Source: Schistocephalus solidus (taxonomy: Eukaryota > Platyhelminthes > Cestoda > Diphyllobothriidea > Diphyllobothriidae). From it: DNA of 64,000 nucleotides. Every line of letters starts with the position of its first letter. Position 1 is the stretch's first letter. Location of the stretch: positions 62,001 through 126,000 of the forward strand of contig WEDG01004083.1 of the NCBI GenBank assembly GCA_017591395.1, in the 5' to 3' direction. Shown piece after piece: positions 9,843-22,466 of the stretch. The notes beneath the pieces were generated by a model. The model had not been told where the DNA came from. It ran no database searches and saw nothing but the letters and a program-made list of their open reading frames with translations. The position numbers and the translations under genes are program-made.

Positions 9843-12800
9843 AGATATTGTCATCCGTTACGATACGGAAAAGACTGATGGTAGAATACTCGTAGAGGTT
9901 ATAACTTATTCGGCAAATGAAGAAGATCTTGTTATTGAAGCCCTCCAAACCAATTTGCTTTTGGTGCATCACCGTCAGGAGATTTTACCATCAGATAATG
10001 GAGCACACAACTGCTGTGGGTTGTATTACATAAATCGCGAAAGGATTCAAAATTAGCGACATGAACTATGTATTCGCTTGTGTTAACAGTCTCGCTCAAC
10101 TCAAATTCACTTCGAATGAACCAGTACTTGTGCACATAATGCAGACTTATGAAACATTCAAATGCAGAGAAATTGAGTTGAGGCAAAAAAACACAGACGA
10201 TCTTTTATCAGATATCATTCAGTACCAAACGCGTGCCGATCGCTGATAGTTAGACCCAGGCGCAATTGATGATGACCAACGCTGTAACGGAGACACGGCA
10301 GTTCCTTGCATGAAAACCGGTTTGCGCTGTAAGAGGTTTGCACGGCATCAAAGTTAAATTAGCCGACTCGGTAATCAGTAATAACACGAAACGTATGCAT
10401 GCTCGACTAACAGAAAGACAAAACGCGACCGGCCAGGACAAAACTATATTCAAATTTCTAACTCATTCTCCTTGTGAAACTGCGTGAATTGCAAGCATCC
10501 CGTTCAGGTCACCTACCATTCTCCCCATTCCGCTTTAAGATAGACTAGAATATTTTGGCAACATCTCACAGAAATTGACTTATCGAGTTCCAAAACAATA
10601 TTTCTGCAGGTAATGAAAAGTGGCCGTCGAAGGAACGTCAGAAGCACGCAGTCGTGACACGCGCGTGCTTTTCAGTGATATTGTCTAATCCTTTTTGGAA
10701 CGTGAACGTTTCCAAAATTAAGCCTTTTAGCTTCAAACGCTAAACATGTTGAATTGCCAAGACAAAATTATTAGTAGCTGAAATGATTATGCTCACTGCG
10801 ACGGAGGAAATTAAAGCAATATGTACGGGTTCGCTAGAAATTTTCCCTTAGTGCAGACAAAACATTTTTCTCGAAATGCTAATTGAAGTGCGCTTCTACA
10901 TGAAAGGGACATAAAAATCTATTTAGCACTCCGGCTATTCAAGCAAAGACCTTCAGGTTATCGTGATATCAGGAAATTAAGCGCGGGATAGCCAGACGAA
11001 GTTGAGCTTGATTAAGACTCATTCATTGTTTCCAAGCGCCAGTGACCTTTGGGAGTTAAACTGCATGGAAATTGTGTGATTTGACACGGTAACTAAGGTA
11101 CCTTTAAGCCCTCATCCATTGCGTGTCACAAACACCTTTTTTCCCCGTCCATATAAAACGCACGGACAGAGCCTCTTCGATACTGGTGACAACACAACTT
11201 TAAAAACGTCGCCCAAAATTTTTCCATATAATTTTATGAATAAAATGTTCGGCCCTTTCAAGAAATGCATTTAAGGTATTTGAATAGGAGACATTTTTGG
11301 GATCGCTATGAAAACAATCCCTCTGTCGAAAACCGTATACAGCAGGGCATAAGGCAATTAAATATGTTTAGATCAGTTTATCAATTTTTTTTTCAAGTTT
11401 GGCGCAGACTTTGATATATAATATCTTGTGCTCTGAAAAATTCAAAAGGAAACACCTAAGCGTTGATTAAGTTGAAATATTCAGCCATCCAGGCTGAAGA
11501 GACTAATATGAGATGGGCAAAGGTTTCTGTGAATACTATGCATATCCACGTGGCCTGCAAAACTGATAGATGACATCTTACCCATTTTATGCATCTAAGT
11601 GTAATTTTATGGAGTTTTTTAAGCTTGCACTCAATTACTGTTGGTGTCTTTACCGTCAATCGACTACTAAAAATGAAGCACGTACTAATGATCTAAAACT
11701 CTCCTAGGGTTAGCATAATGCTCAAAAGTTTTACTTTATCTTGAGTAAGGCTTCTGATTTGTTAAAAACACTTAAGCTTGAACCGATTCGCATTCGAATA
11801 ATTTTAGACTCTAACTTACTGCTTACTTAGAACTCCTACTAGTAAGTTTGAATAATATTGTACTAAATGTTTCAATTATGTAACGGGGATCAGGGACATA
11901 GATGAGTTAATGCAGTAGAAACTCTTTGAAAGCGCAGATTACATAATTACTGGCTCACCGGAAGAACATGTATTGTAGTGTAACAAAGCCCTGTCCAATT
12001 ATAGCAACAATGGCAAAGCTAGCCACAATATGGAGAAGGATAATGGCATGCATTGACTGATGCATTGTAACCTTGTCCCAAAGCGAATTACTAAAAGTAA
12101 TAAATAATTTTTTTCTAAGACTCAGTTAGAAAAGACAAAAGTGCGTAAAGGTTAGAAATGAGGACACCGTTAAGTAGTCACAAAAAAATTAGTTGAAAAC
12201 CCTTCGCGGGCTGCCCGTGGAGAAATTTGAAGGCTTACTGGAAAGACGATGTGCAGTGAAAAAATTTAGCGAAGCAAAATCGCTCAACAAAACCTGAAGT
12301 GCAATCGTAAAAGAATCTTCGTGCAATCAAGGCGAAAATTCGTCAGAAAGGACCACTTTCGACGTTTAAGTTGTCAGCATAGGAGAGAAAGAGACTGTGC
12401 TCGAAAAGAAGGATTAATTGCCACACAATAAAACATATGACTGTCAGCCTTGCTGCTGGGTAGCCGGCGCATATAGAGTTGGTGGATAATGAAGTACCCT
12501 TCAGCTACGAAATAGAGAAATCCCCTGGTCTATAAAATAGGCAGCCGCTGATCAGTAGCAAAACTGATACCATAGGGTCAAGGGCTACGGTCTGGCACGC
12601 CGACTGTCTCATGAAATACTGCACAACTCAATGTCTCACCCAACACGATGACCATACATAGCCATTAAAAATACTTGTTTTTTATTAGTGGCCAGTGGTT
12701 AGTTTCTTGAGCCAGAGCGATAAAAGACAACCTCAAACTAATCTAAGTGGTTATAACTGACGTCAACCAAAGGAGTAAGGGGTTCAGCTGTGCGGTTGAA

Positions 12801-12960
12801 AAACGAGATAAGAATTTTTGGATCCGATTCGCGTCCAAATTCGTAGTCATGGTCGGATCCGATTCGCGTCCGAATTGTTATTAGGGATGTAAACTCTCCA
12901 TTTATGATAGCATGGATGCATGGATAACTTGTAATCGTAAAACTGATACTCTTTGTATTC
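9843..12960. other. AT-rich region without a supported gene
   Basis: Reading frames are short on both strands and none resembles a known family. The only structure seen is a 21-nt near-perfect direct repeat, GGATCCGATTCGCGTCC at 12,820 and again at 12,855 (period 35). Confidence 0.6.
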
Positions 12961-12969
12961 AAAAGTTGG

Positions 12970-14345
12970 TTAAGGACGCTTTATCTAAATATCCTCAAAA
13001 TTTAATAAATAACTGCGTAAATAATAACAGTTCTTGTGTCACCAAAGATAAGCATCTTGAGTTAGCGCATTTCTTCAGGCTGAAAGCTTGACCTAGAGGC
13101 TAAACGGGTAGTTAGTGCATTCAAAGATTGTAGCCATTTAGCCTCAGCATAATTTCACAATGCGGAATGTAACCAGGATAGTCCCACACATTTGACTATA
13201 ACTTGAAGGGAACAGATTTAGATTTGTAACACATGTTGCATATGGAAAGGAGTTGTGACGCCTTAATATTTTGGTAGCTCTCCTCTGTACCCTTTCGAGA
13301 CAGTTTTGAGCTTGAACTGTCCAGAGTCTCTAGGCTTGTATAGCTTATTCCAAATGCGGTTTCACGAAGGTTCCATGAATCTTAGCAAATTAATCTTCAT
13401 TGAAATCCAAAAAGGCTCTCCTGGTGGCGTGCAACGCAGCCATTGCGTTGTTAGCCACTTTCGAGCCGTGAGAGGGTGGTTTAAAGTGGTGGTCGTCAGC
13501 ACGCCAAGGTCTTTTTGGGTTTTAAACGTCTCGTTAGGCTGAAGCGTTTAGAATGTGGACTCTACCATCCACGGATCTGGATGAGTTGCCTTAGCTAAGG
13601 ATTTTACACTTACCGACGTTGAACCGCAACCGGTTTAGGTTGGTCTACAGTCTATCTTCGTCGGAAGAGCTCTGGATTACATTCCAGGTTTTAATGTCAT
13701 CAGCAAACATTGCTTATTTGTGGTCCAGGTCACTGACACAATTTTCCACGTATATAGCTAACAGAATGGGTCCCAGTACTAAACCCTGGGGAACCCCATT
13801 CTTGACCACAGCAGAAATTGACCTCTCTTGGCCAATACGAACAACCTGGCGCCAACCCACGAGGAAGTTCTTAATCCAGTTGAGAAGATAACGCCTGATT
13901 TCTATCCTTTCTAGCGTGTACAACAGCCTTTGGTCTGGCAGTGTCAAATGAAGGTGATGTGAACCACGTGCCTATCTTAAAGAGCTCGGGTCCAGCTCTG
14001 GAGCGCTTGCAACAACTTTATATTGCAGGATCTTCCATTTAAAAACACGTGTTGACAGATTTATAAAAACTAAAAAGTCTCTAGGAATTGCACCAATTTC
14101 CTCTTAATTATCCTCTCCATAACCTTGCATAGGATGCATGTCAAGCTTATGGGTCTATAATTTGTCACTGACGCCCGGCCACCGCTTTTGTGTAGGCTAG
14201 TTATATGCGTCAGCTTTCAATCCAAAGGAAGTGTTCCAGATTTAAATGAAACTTAGGACGTTCACTGACAGAGGGGCAGAATATTAACTGGCGAGTTTCT
14301 TGAGAAGCTTAGTGAAATCTCATCCGGTTCATGAAATTTCGGCTT
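12970..14345 (-). pseudogene. Reverse transcriptase fragment of a CR1/jockey-like element
   Basis: Read on the minus strand from 14,345: a KSGGRASVTNYRPISLT block (fingers), CKVMERIIKRKLVQFLE, then WRQVVRIGQERS, GVPQGLVLGPILLAIYV and an intact AMFADDIKTW (around 13,700). The thumb and C-terminal part follows with QRRATKIL and NLNLFPSSY near 13,100-13,300. Frameshifts and stops occur throughout. This is the C-terminal two thirds of a non-LTR polyprotein. Its upstream linker lies at 14,870-15,425, split off by repeat B. Confidence 0.75.
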
Positions 14346-14384
14346 GTTAAGTTCCTTCTTAAACATAAATATAGATATGAATTG

Positions 14385-14870
14385 TTTATTAAAGGTCCAG
14401 AGGGTCTCATCATTACAAACTTTTTATCATGGTATAAATAAATACAAAGTGGATAATTGCTGCACTATGTGAGCAGCCATATGAACAGCAGAAACGAGTA
14501 GTGTGTTAGGCATATACAATTCAGACGGATTTGCCATTTTTAAAACAATAGTCAATAATCTTTGGAATATACGGTGAGCTAAAAAAGAAGCAGCAAAATA
14601 AACTCCTATGGTTAAATAGGGGAGGAGTTAGGCAAGACGGCAATTAAAAATACTAGGAGAAAATACTGCTTCTATAAAATATTAATAGTCAGATTTGATG
14701 GGATTGGTACGATGCAATGGGATAGTACTGTGGTGTTGCTGAGAACTTTTGACAGTTCGGGACGCTCCTTGTCGGGTAAGAGATAATATAACAGCCAGAG
14801 TTACTGTTTATAACCATCATGGAGGTGAGAGGGGAGGAACTTATCGTGGACAAAATGCAATAAAAAACTC
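14385..14870 (-). repeat. Repeat family B, copy 1
   Basis: This is about 490 nt matching the reverse complement of 17,370-17,880. It shares CTGCACTATGTGAGCAGCC, TACAAAGTGGATAATTG and a TTTGCCATTTTTAAAACAAT block. Its 3' side in minus orientation is TTTATTAAACAATTCATAT-like, as in LINE 3' ends. It splits a reverse transcriptase frame (14,345 and 14,870), so it inserted later. Confidence 0.7.
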
Positions 14871-15425
14871 TCGAGAAATTTAATTTTTGCTAATTCCCTG
14901 CAGATAAGAACTTCTGAAAACAGAATGTGACTAATGCGTGGAATCCGAAGGTTCTCCGCGAAGGGACGAAGGAACCGTGCGTCATTTGTGTACACGGTAT
15001 AGAAGAACTGTGAAAAGAACTCGGCTTTATCCCTTTTTTCAGCCATTTCGATGACGGCGGTAGTCTCAATCATCGGGATTTAATACCGTTTCGTTGCACG
15101 TGTGCAGAGATAGCTGTAGACTAAATTTGGCTTCAGCTTTGCGTTTGGCAGCAGAAGTCTTCTGGAATTCCCGATACCGTTTTGGAATTAGGCCTCTTAG
15201 TTTGTTTTCTCTGTGTTTTATATATGTTAAAACGTGCGACTTGTTTAGACTTGCAGTATTTTCTCCACAATATATGCTTCCGGTTTATTTCCCTTTTCAG
15301 GTTGCTATCAATCTACCCAGGACGCTTGTTCTGATGGACACACGTCAGTGGGAAATGACTGTCAATGAGCTTCAGAAGAGCATTCCTGAACATCGCCCAA
15401 TCTTCGGTCATAGTGCCCGAAAACA
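14871..15425 (-). pseudogene. Linker between endonuclease and reverse transcriptase of a CR1/jockey-like element
   Basis: On the minus strand this reads ILWRKYCKSKQVARFNIYK near 15,230, then AEFFSQFFYTVYTNDARF. These are typical of the basic linker and the start of the RT domain in CR1/jockey elements. It most likely belongs with the fragment at 12,970-14,345, from which repeat B separates it, and perhaps with the endonuclease at 18,237-19,015. Confidence 0.6.
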
Positions 15426-15599
15426 TTGAGGTCCAGTGGAGGTTACTTAACTCTGCTCATATCTCGTCAAAATTTCCTAGCCAAACGTTTCGCCTACTTT
15501 GATCTATGGTAGGCAAAATGGAGATCAAGGAGTAGTCCAACATAAGCACTACATAGTCGCTTCGACCAATAAATTGGAAGAGGTGATTACACTGGTGGC

Positions 15600-16225
15600 C
15601 GTAGTCAAAGCCACTCACGATAATTGAAAACTTATAAAGTCTCCGCGCAATTGCTTATAACTCAAACATTTAATTTATTTAAAAAACATATTGAATGACA
15701 GTACATCTTGACCTCTGAACAGTTTTGGGCATCAAATTTTTAATGCTGTTGAATCCAAGGTCTCCAGGCCTGGAAAGAACTTTGAAGCTGTGGCCTTACG
15801 AAAGTAATAAGGACTTAAACAATGCGGTTTTCACCTAAAATTGCAAATGCTCCTTAGGTGGCCTACAGTATTGAGGTTGCCGTATTTGCCATCTTGCAAC
15901 ATTGCATATAAGGATTTATGTTTTCTGCCATTCAAATTCCGAGATATATGGGTGATCCTGCTCCTTGGAGTGGCATTCTGTTCAAATAGTAGGGTCAAGT
16001 TTTGGAAAACTAATCTCGATTTCTCAAAAGTGAAAGGATGCATTTGGTCGAGTTAAAAGCGCAAGATCAATCTAAAGGACAACTTGTCCAATGAGCGAAG
16101 ATTTTCTTGGAAGTCAGGTTCGTCGGCAGTATTTTGGATGCCTTTCCAAATTTTTATATCGTCCGTATACATAGCACAATCACAGCCTTGATGGTTAACC
16201 GTATGGTTTCCATGCAACATGCAAT
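15600..16225 (-). pseudogene. Reverse transcriptase C-terminal fragment
   Basis: The minus strand reads AMYTDDIKIWKGIQ near 16,160 (the [FY]ADD catalytic box with Ala changed to Thr), followed by ENLRSLDKLSFR. A frame then runs from 16,043 with weak thumb similarity. It is a second, separate copy of the same kind of element as at 12,970-14,345. Confidence 0.6.
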
Positions 16226-16284
16226 CTTGGTTTTATTGCCAGGCACTATTAGGACTTCTTTCACATACAAAATTATCTTTTGAA

Positions 16285-16740
16285 TATAGAATTTAATTTA
16301 GAATTTATATTTGGTTAGCGCTGGGAAGGCACTATTCAAGCAACCATTAGAACCGAAATAAAATTATGACAATGTGTGCAGATAAAACCTACAAATATGC
16401 CATCGAGTAGGCAGAACCTGTCTTGTTAGGGTGATAGGTAGCGATGTTTTGATATTAATATTGAACTAGGGAATACGCAGTGAAAAAACTCCTTCTTTGA
16501 AAATGGAGGCATATTTAAATAGCCCTCCATTTTCGAAAAGAGGGTAAGAGATAAAAACTGCTTAGGAAAATAAGGTACGGGGGTAGATTAGGCTGATACT
16601 GCAGTAGCATTTCCGAATGAGATAAGGAAACGTCAATATAATCACAAAGGCGCATGAAACAAAATCTCGCGAAAAGGTTCAGTGAACTCGAGGGCTTAGC
16701 TTCTTACGCTCCAGAATTAGAAAACATTAAATTTCTTTGG
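16285..16740 (-). repeat. Repeat family B, copy 2
   Basis: This matches 28,531-28,960 over about 430 nt in the same orientation. Shared words are TTTAGAATTTATATTTGG, AAAAACTGCTTAGGAAAA, ATACTGCAGTAGCATTT and GAAACAAAATCTCGCG. A weak hairpin of CTCC/GGAGG-rich arms is kept in each copy near 16,490-16,545. Confidence 0.7.
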
Positions 16741-16912
16741 GTTAGAAGACTCAAAGCCGGCCTCTGCCTTCTGTTTCGCCCAAAGCTCCCACGAATTAAC
16801 GCTCTCGCTCCGGTAGATCGACCTTATGCCACTCGTAATTCCTCCATGATCATTTCACCACCCCTTAGCTCCACAACTAATCGTTCTCAGTTTTTTGCCT
16901 CCAAATATGATT

Positions 16913-16938
16913 TCATCTGGAATAATCATTCCAGATGA
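16913..16938. repeat. Perfect 11-bp hairpin
   Basis: TCATCTGGAAT, loop AATC, ATTCCAGATGA. It is isolated and its function is unknown. Confidence 0.4.
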
Positions 16939-17369
16939 TTATTCCACTGCAAATTAGGTTGTCGTCTACATTAGCTATTTTCAAAACAAATTACGCAAAC
17001 ATTAAACTTCGGAAGATATAAAGTCCTTATTGGCTATTTCATTCCTAAACTCGCAACTTTTGGATTTTGAAAAGGGTTCTTCTGGTATTTGATGCAGCTC
17101 CCTTGATATTATATTAGTCTCTAATTATATTTACATCATCCTCTGCAGAGTCAATCTTTGCATTCACTTTTACGTCCCCCCTTTAAACTAGCATCACCAA
17201 CTCTTGACAACCTTGATACTTTCCTCCGATTTTACACCCCCGACGATGATATCCAGGTTCAGTTGATGATCAAGGCGGGTTCTTATGGTTTTGCCTCTTT
17301 GATTGGTGGACTATGCAGTCGGCAATGTCGCATCTCGATGATGACCTCATGACCTCTACTATCCCCTGT

Positions 17370-17880
17370 TCTTTTCGACCCTGGTGCCCACGAGGAGTTC
17401 CTCCTCTCTTACCTCCACTGGTGGTTAAAAACAGTAGCGCGGACTGCTATACTATCTGTCACACGACAAGAAGCGTTCCGCACCCTCATACGTTGTCAGC
17501 AACGTCACAATACTATCCCATTGCATCTAGCTATTAATTTTTTTGTGAAGCAGCTTTTTCTTCTTAATTGTTTTTTTTTAAATTAGCCACTCGCTGAACT
17601 CTGCCTCCGATTGAACCGTAGGGGTTTTTTACTGCATCTTTTATAGTTCACCGTATGTGTCAAAAATTGTTGAATATTGTTTTAAAAATGGCAAATTGTT
17701 CTGAATCGGATATGCCTACCATATTGTTCATTTCTGCTGTTAATATGGCTGCTCACATAGTGCAGCAATTATCCACTTTGTATTAATTTATACCGCGATA
17801 CAAAGTTTGAAATGACGGGGCTCTCTGGTCCTTAAATATACAATTTATTTATTTTTATTTATTTATTTTTTGAATATAAA
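17370..17880 (+). repeat. Repeat family B, copy 3 (opposite orientation)
   Basis: This is the reverse complement of 14,385-14,870 with an A/T-rich 3' end made of ATTTATTTATTT-like units (17,845-17,875). It faces copies 1 and 2 and gives the interval 14.4-17.9 kb an inverted-repeat layout. Confidence 0.7.
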
Positions 17881-18236
17881 TCAATTAAAACGAGTGTGAA
17901 GTGGTTGGCAAAAATTGAATTAAGCAATTCTGCTTTGCTCAAATCCACTGTAAGGAAATTTGGTTATAGTCAAGTAAAGTCAGAGTGACAATCAGACGCT
18001 TAGCCAACGACCGAAAATGGAGAATTAGAATCATTTAGTGCGCGAGATTCCCCATGCATAGTTCGCGCGAGCCTAATTTTCAAAGCTAATTCAAATATTT
18101 GCGCTATCCTTAAGTGAACTGACAAAGAACTTTAAGACGGATCATTAATTTGACTATTTAATCTTTTACGTCTCTTTTGGAAAAAATGTGGAACAGTAGA
18201 AGAAGCTGTATCTGAATTAAAAATCTTAAATGGGCT

Positions 18237-19015
18237 TTAATCCTGGAAGTTTTCTGTAAGGCTCTGCAATAGCTCATGTAAAAAGATTGGATTGTTAATT
18301 GGAAATATGCTATGCCAATCTAGAGTGCTTACGAAATTATTTATTAATTCATGGTTTGTGTTAGCAAAGCCGATGTTTTTGCATTTTACCGCACGCTTTG
18401 TAGAAAGGGAGACTGGAAAACAACAGTAAACTAGTGCGTGGTCACTTGTGAATAGATCACGATGGAAATTCATAAAGAGAGGTTGGAAATTATTTGTAAA
18501 ATTAAATCTTAATGTTGTCATTTATAGTCACTGAACTAACCAGCTGGGAAACGTTTCAAAACTTAATAGTATCAATCAATTTCTGAAGTTTTGGCGGAGA
18601 GGAATTGGCCTGCCAGTCAATGTCTGGCAGACTTAAATCCCCTTGGATTATTTTGACACGAAATTCAGTTGCTACAACTTTTTCAAACAGTTCACAATGC
18701 TCGCTTTCATTTCCAGAATAACACGGAGGATTATAGACCCAGCCAAGAACCGCTTTTATTGTGCGAGAGGATGACTGAAACAAAGCATACATTTTCAGAA
18801 AAGGACGAAATTCTCAGCTGAAAAGGAAAATGTACAAAGGATGATTTAATATAAAGAAGGCAACTACCACCATGTTTTTCAGCGCGGTCTTGTCGGTACA
18901 AATTAAAATTATCTATAGCAAGCGCCGAGTCGGAAATAGAACAGTGAGCCCAGGATTCAGTGACGCACAGCACATCTGGATCAGGCTCAAAAACTACTGT
19001 TCTAGGCTCTGTCAT
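18237..19015 (-). pseudogene. Endonuclease (EEP) domain of a CR1/jockey-like element
   Basis: On the minus strand this reads DVLCVTESW, then YRQDRAEKHGGSCLLYI, IIQGDLSLPDIDW (usually GDFN-L-P) and LFTSDHALVYC with the SDH catalytic pair. At least two frameshifts lie between these blocks. The order matches a non-LTR endonuclease. Downstream in its own direction come repeat B copies and the linker at 14,871-15,425, so they may be parts of one broken element. Confidence 0.75.
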
Positions 19016-19017
19016 CT

Positions 19018-19042
19018 TATTTATTATTATTATTATTGTTCA
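19018..19042. repeat. TTA/ATT microsatellite
   Basis: A short run of TAT/ATT units just 5' of the minus-strand endonuclease fragment. Confidence 0.6.
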
Positions 19043-20020
19043 AATGAATATTTGGATGAAAGCCATGAAAGGGAAGGCTATATTGTGGCGTGAGAACGTT
19101 AGGGGTCGCCTAGAAATGAGATTTCGAGGGAAGCTATCATAAATTGGCGGAAAATGTACTTTTTTAAAAGAGATACATTTTTCGAAAAACTGATAACATA
19201 ATTAGAAAACGTAATTATTTGGGGATTTTTGACACTTTTTGGGTTGGGACAAATGCTAACGTGAGCGTACTTATCTGTTGTAGATGCTGAGGTGTTGCCA
19301 AGTTTCTATCGGTAATGACATTACTATTTTGACGAATGGCTTAGAAAATAACTCAGATTTACTGGGGGTTTTCGCCGGTTTACCAGATTTGACAGCTTTA
19401 TCAGGCATTGTTTGCTTGAGAGGGAAATGAAGTGGCGTTGACACGAGTTCACTCGCATCAGGAACAAGGTGAACGGGTGAGGGTAGTGGAGATGCTGACA
19501 GTCAGATACTTGTGAGACGGTACAATAGCTATAACAAGGGGAGGAGAAGTCAAGGGTAGGGAGAGAAGGAAAACCTGCAATCTTAACAGATCATCGATTA
19601 CACCATTCCCATCCGGGATCCGCGCGATGTGTTCCAAGTACATTCAAACAAATCTGTCGGTTCTGTGGTCCGTCACACGTGCGCTTCCGATGACGGCGAT
19701 AATCATTTCAGTAGAAATTTATACATGTCTGGTTTTTTGGTACACTTTCTGGGTAAGTGGTTAGTGACCTACAAGACTCATAAATGCCTACTTTCTGGCT
19801 GTATGCAAGGGCTGCCACTTTCTATTATCTAAATAACAGCTTTTATCTTCTGTTGAAACTTATTTAAAAATTTATGAAAATGTTACATTTACCAATGTTT
19901 TTTTGATAGCACATTTATGTTTTTATATAATTTTATGATTGTTAAAGAATCTTTTTGAACAAGAATTTGCAAAACTATTCTTTATCTCGTCCTGCTGAAA
20001 GTATATTTTTTGCGTTTTTA
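19043..20020. other. Region without a supported feature
   Basis: Short frames only. Nothing on either strand resembles a gene, RNA or repeat found elsewhere in the window. Confidence 0.5.
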
Positions 20021-20024
20021 GCAT

Positions 20025-20450
20025 TATTTGTTTATTTATTTATTGCCAGTTCACAGGCAAGATCAAAATAGGTATACAGTAGAGGATCGAGCTGCCAGTG
20101 AAAAAAACCCCTTGTCGTTCTTTTAAGTGTTCCCAGGAGAAAAAAACTGAAGCTTTTTAAGTGATTCAAGTTCGGGACGGGGAAGGGATGATACAGATGC
20201 AGTGTGTAGTCCTTCTCCATACAGTGTTGTGGGTCCAGTATTCTGCACCAGCAGAAGATGTGTCGGCGAACATTTGCTCGCTGTTCACGTAGGAATAAAC
20301 TGAATACGGACTGCAGAGCCTGTAATATTGCCATCAGCTTGAAGCCTAGCATATGATTCAGTTCACGAACGCCATAAGAACGGAAGAAATATTCCACCGA
20401 ATCAGCACCAAAAATTCGTGGAAGGTGTCCTGAATGTAGAAAGTAATGAG
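20025..20450 (-). mobile_element. 3' end of a CR1/jockey-like element
   Basis: The minus strand ends LACELAINK followed by a TAAATAAATAAA tail at 20,028-20,045. The plus-strand element ending at 26,905 finishes with nearly the same text (LACKLAINK) and tail. The frame covers 121 codons with CWCR and FSFFLLGTLK in common. It is a 5'-truncated copy, as left by incomplete reverse transcription. Confidence 0.75.
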
Positions 20451-21029
20451 AGCTCTCTTAAGCAAACAATATATTTGTAGAATTTTGATACTTCTGGGTA
20501 GCTTATTCCGGATTGCTATAGCGTTTACTGAAATAACTGATAGTATCTAACTGTGCGTGTAAGAGGAAGAAATAAAAACATCTCGATGACTTGTTCCCTG
20601 AGAGTGGACGAGATGCCTCAGGGGGTTAAATGCACAAATTTTTAAAAGTTAAAACAGTAAAAATTGTCCCTTCTGTGGTATGCGAAGCCACTACGGGTCG
20701 AGGTTAGTAAGCTTGCAGGGTTTTTGCTAGGACAGGTTTAAGTGTTCTGAAGAGAAAACTCTTTTATTAAAGTTCCGTTTGCTAACGTGCAGAAGGCTTA
20801 ATAGAAACGAGCAGTATTCCTGACTAGGTCTGACATACATTCTATAAGGCTGGTTATAATACTGACGGCTTTTAAATTTCTGAGTATAAGCCCAGTAGTT
20901 TGACGTGCTTTCAAGAAAATCAGGGTGCAGTTCTCTGAAAGATTAAAACAACTATATTTGTATATTTTGAATGGTTACAGGCATTTCCCTTAATGACCTT
21001 ATTAATTTAAAGTAATCATTGCATGTGTA
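20451..21029. other. Region without a supported feature
   Basis: AT-rich spacer between two minus-strand retroelement fragments. No gene or repeat was recognised. Confidence 0.4.
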
Positions 21030-22205
21030 CAGTCAATATAAATGATGAACATTTAAAAATGTTTGAATCAAAGCATAACATAATTTAAAATTCGTTTTCA
21101 CAGTTAACGGCGAAACATCGTGGAAGAGTCGTCTTTTGTCAAATATTATGCTTTCGACCCTTCTTTTATAATCAGATATGCTATAAGCGGTAACAGTCCC
21201 GTCAAAGTCGTGCCACTCGTTGGCTGAACAAAACGTTTTGAGGTTCAATCGCGTGCGTTCGCTTTTGAACTTGTAAGGATGACCACGCAGATGAGTTGTG
21301 CAGGCAAACTGGAAGAAATCGTTCGATCTCAGGGAGGAATCATGGCTCCGGATAATCCGGAATTTCCAATTCAGGCTACACCGTAAGTGCCTGTAGGAAA
21401 GAGGAAATAAGTCAAGCTTTTTCAATCTGTCTTGGTACGGTCAGGTCGTAAGACCGTCGACCATCTTCGTTGCTCTCCGTTGCACCTGTTCGAGGAGGTC
21501 AACATCTTTCTTCATCCACGGTATCCAGGCTGGTATTCCGTAATCGAAATGTGGTCTCACAAAAACGCCATAGACTTTTCCGAAGAAGTCAGGGGGAATA
21601 TTATAAACGGACGTCTGATCCAATGCAGTGTACATGTTGCCATCTGGACTGCTTTCTTACAGTGTTCTGAGGGCATCAAATTCGCAGTTGTCCACATGCC
21701 AAGATCTTTGTGGTTCTACCTCTTTAAAATGCAGTGCCATTAATAAAAGTACTGGTGTTTCAGATATAATTTTTCGACCGGCGCTTATGTGTAGGATCAC
21801 ACACTTGGATACATTAAACTTAAGAAGCCATCTGGCCGACCAGACACTTTGTTTTTTGATATTTTATTCGGACCTTTTTGCGTCATCAGCGCAGCTGACT
21901 GCAGTCCATATTTTTATGTCATCTGAAATCACAACAGCTTCACAATCTAGGCCATTAAGACAGTCGTTCACGTAGATAAGAAAGAGCAGTGGGCTCAAAA
22001 CAGAACCCTGTGAAACATCACTTTCTACTTTTGCCCATTCCGAGCTAGAGTTTCCACCAACAACTCTCTGTATCCTGAAAGACAAGAAAATCTTGATCCA
22101 ATCGAAAAGTTTTTTTCGAATTCCTACGTTCTAAATCTTCTGTAAAAGAAACCCGTGTGGTACGCTATCAAATTGGTTTAGAATTTCAAGTACCTTGAAC
22201 CTACG
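21030..22205 (-). pseudogene. Reverse transcriptase fragment, C-terminal half, of an element split by a later insertion
   Basis: On the minus strand from 22,205: QFDSVPHGFLLQKI, WAKVESDVSQGSVLSPLLF, VISDDIKIWTA (catalytic box, ADD changed to SDD), FVRPHFDYGIPAW, QVQRRATKMV and LDLFPLSYRHLR, then a C-terminal tail rich in Arg to 21,033. The text before FDSVPH, expected to be a D-F-x-K-A-F block, continues at 26,912 on the far side of the plus-strand element. The two pieces therefore look like one older minus-strand element. Confidence 0.8.
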
Positions 22206-22466
22206 AGTTTTTAGTCTCTACCTCAGTGTAGAAGACACGGTGCTGGAAAATTATTAAAGAATTGTCTTTATATTCCTCTGAGTTTGTAAATTGCGACTTG
22301 GACCCTCGATCTTTGCCGCTTTCTGAAATTCACGCCGGCTGTGTGCTCCCTGCATCGGCTCTTTATCGCGGAAGGTGCTCAAATCAAAGGCTGAGTCCTT
22401 ATATTTTCATATTCGTATTATTGAATATCCTAACTTACTCTCTGTTAATTTTGTGGCAATTCTAAC

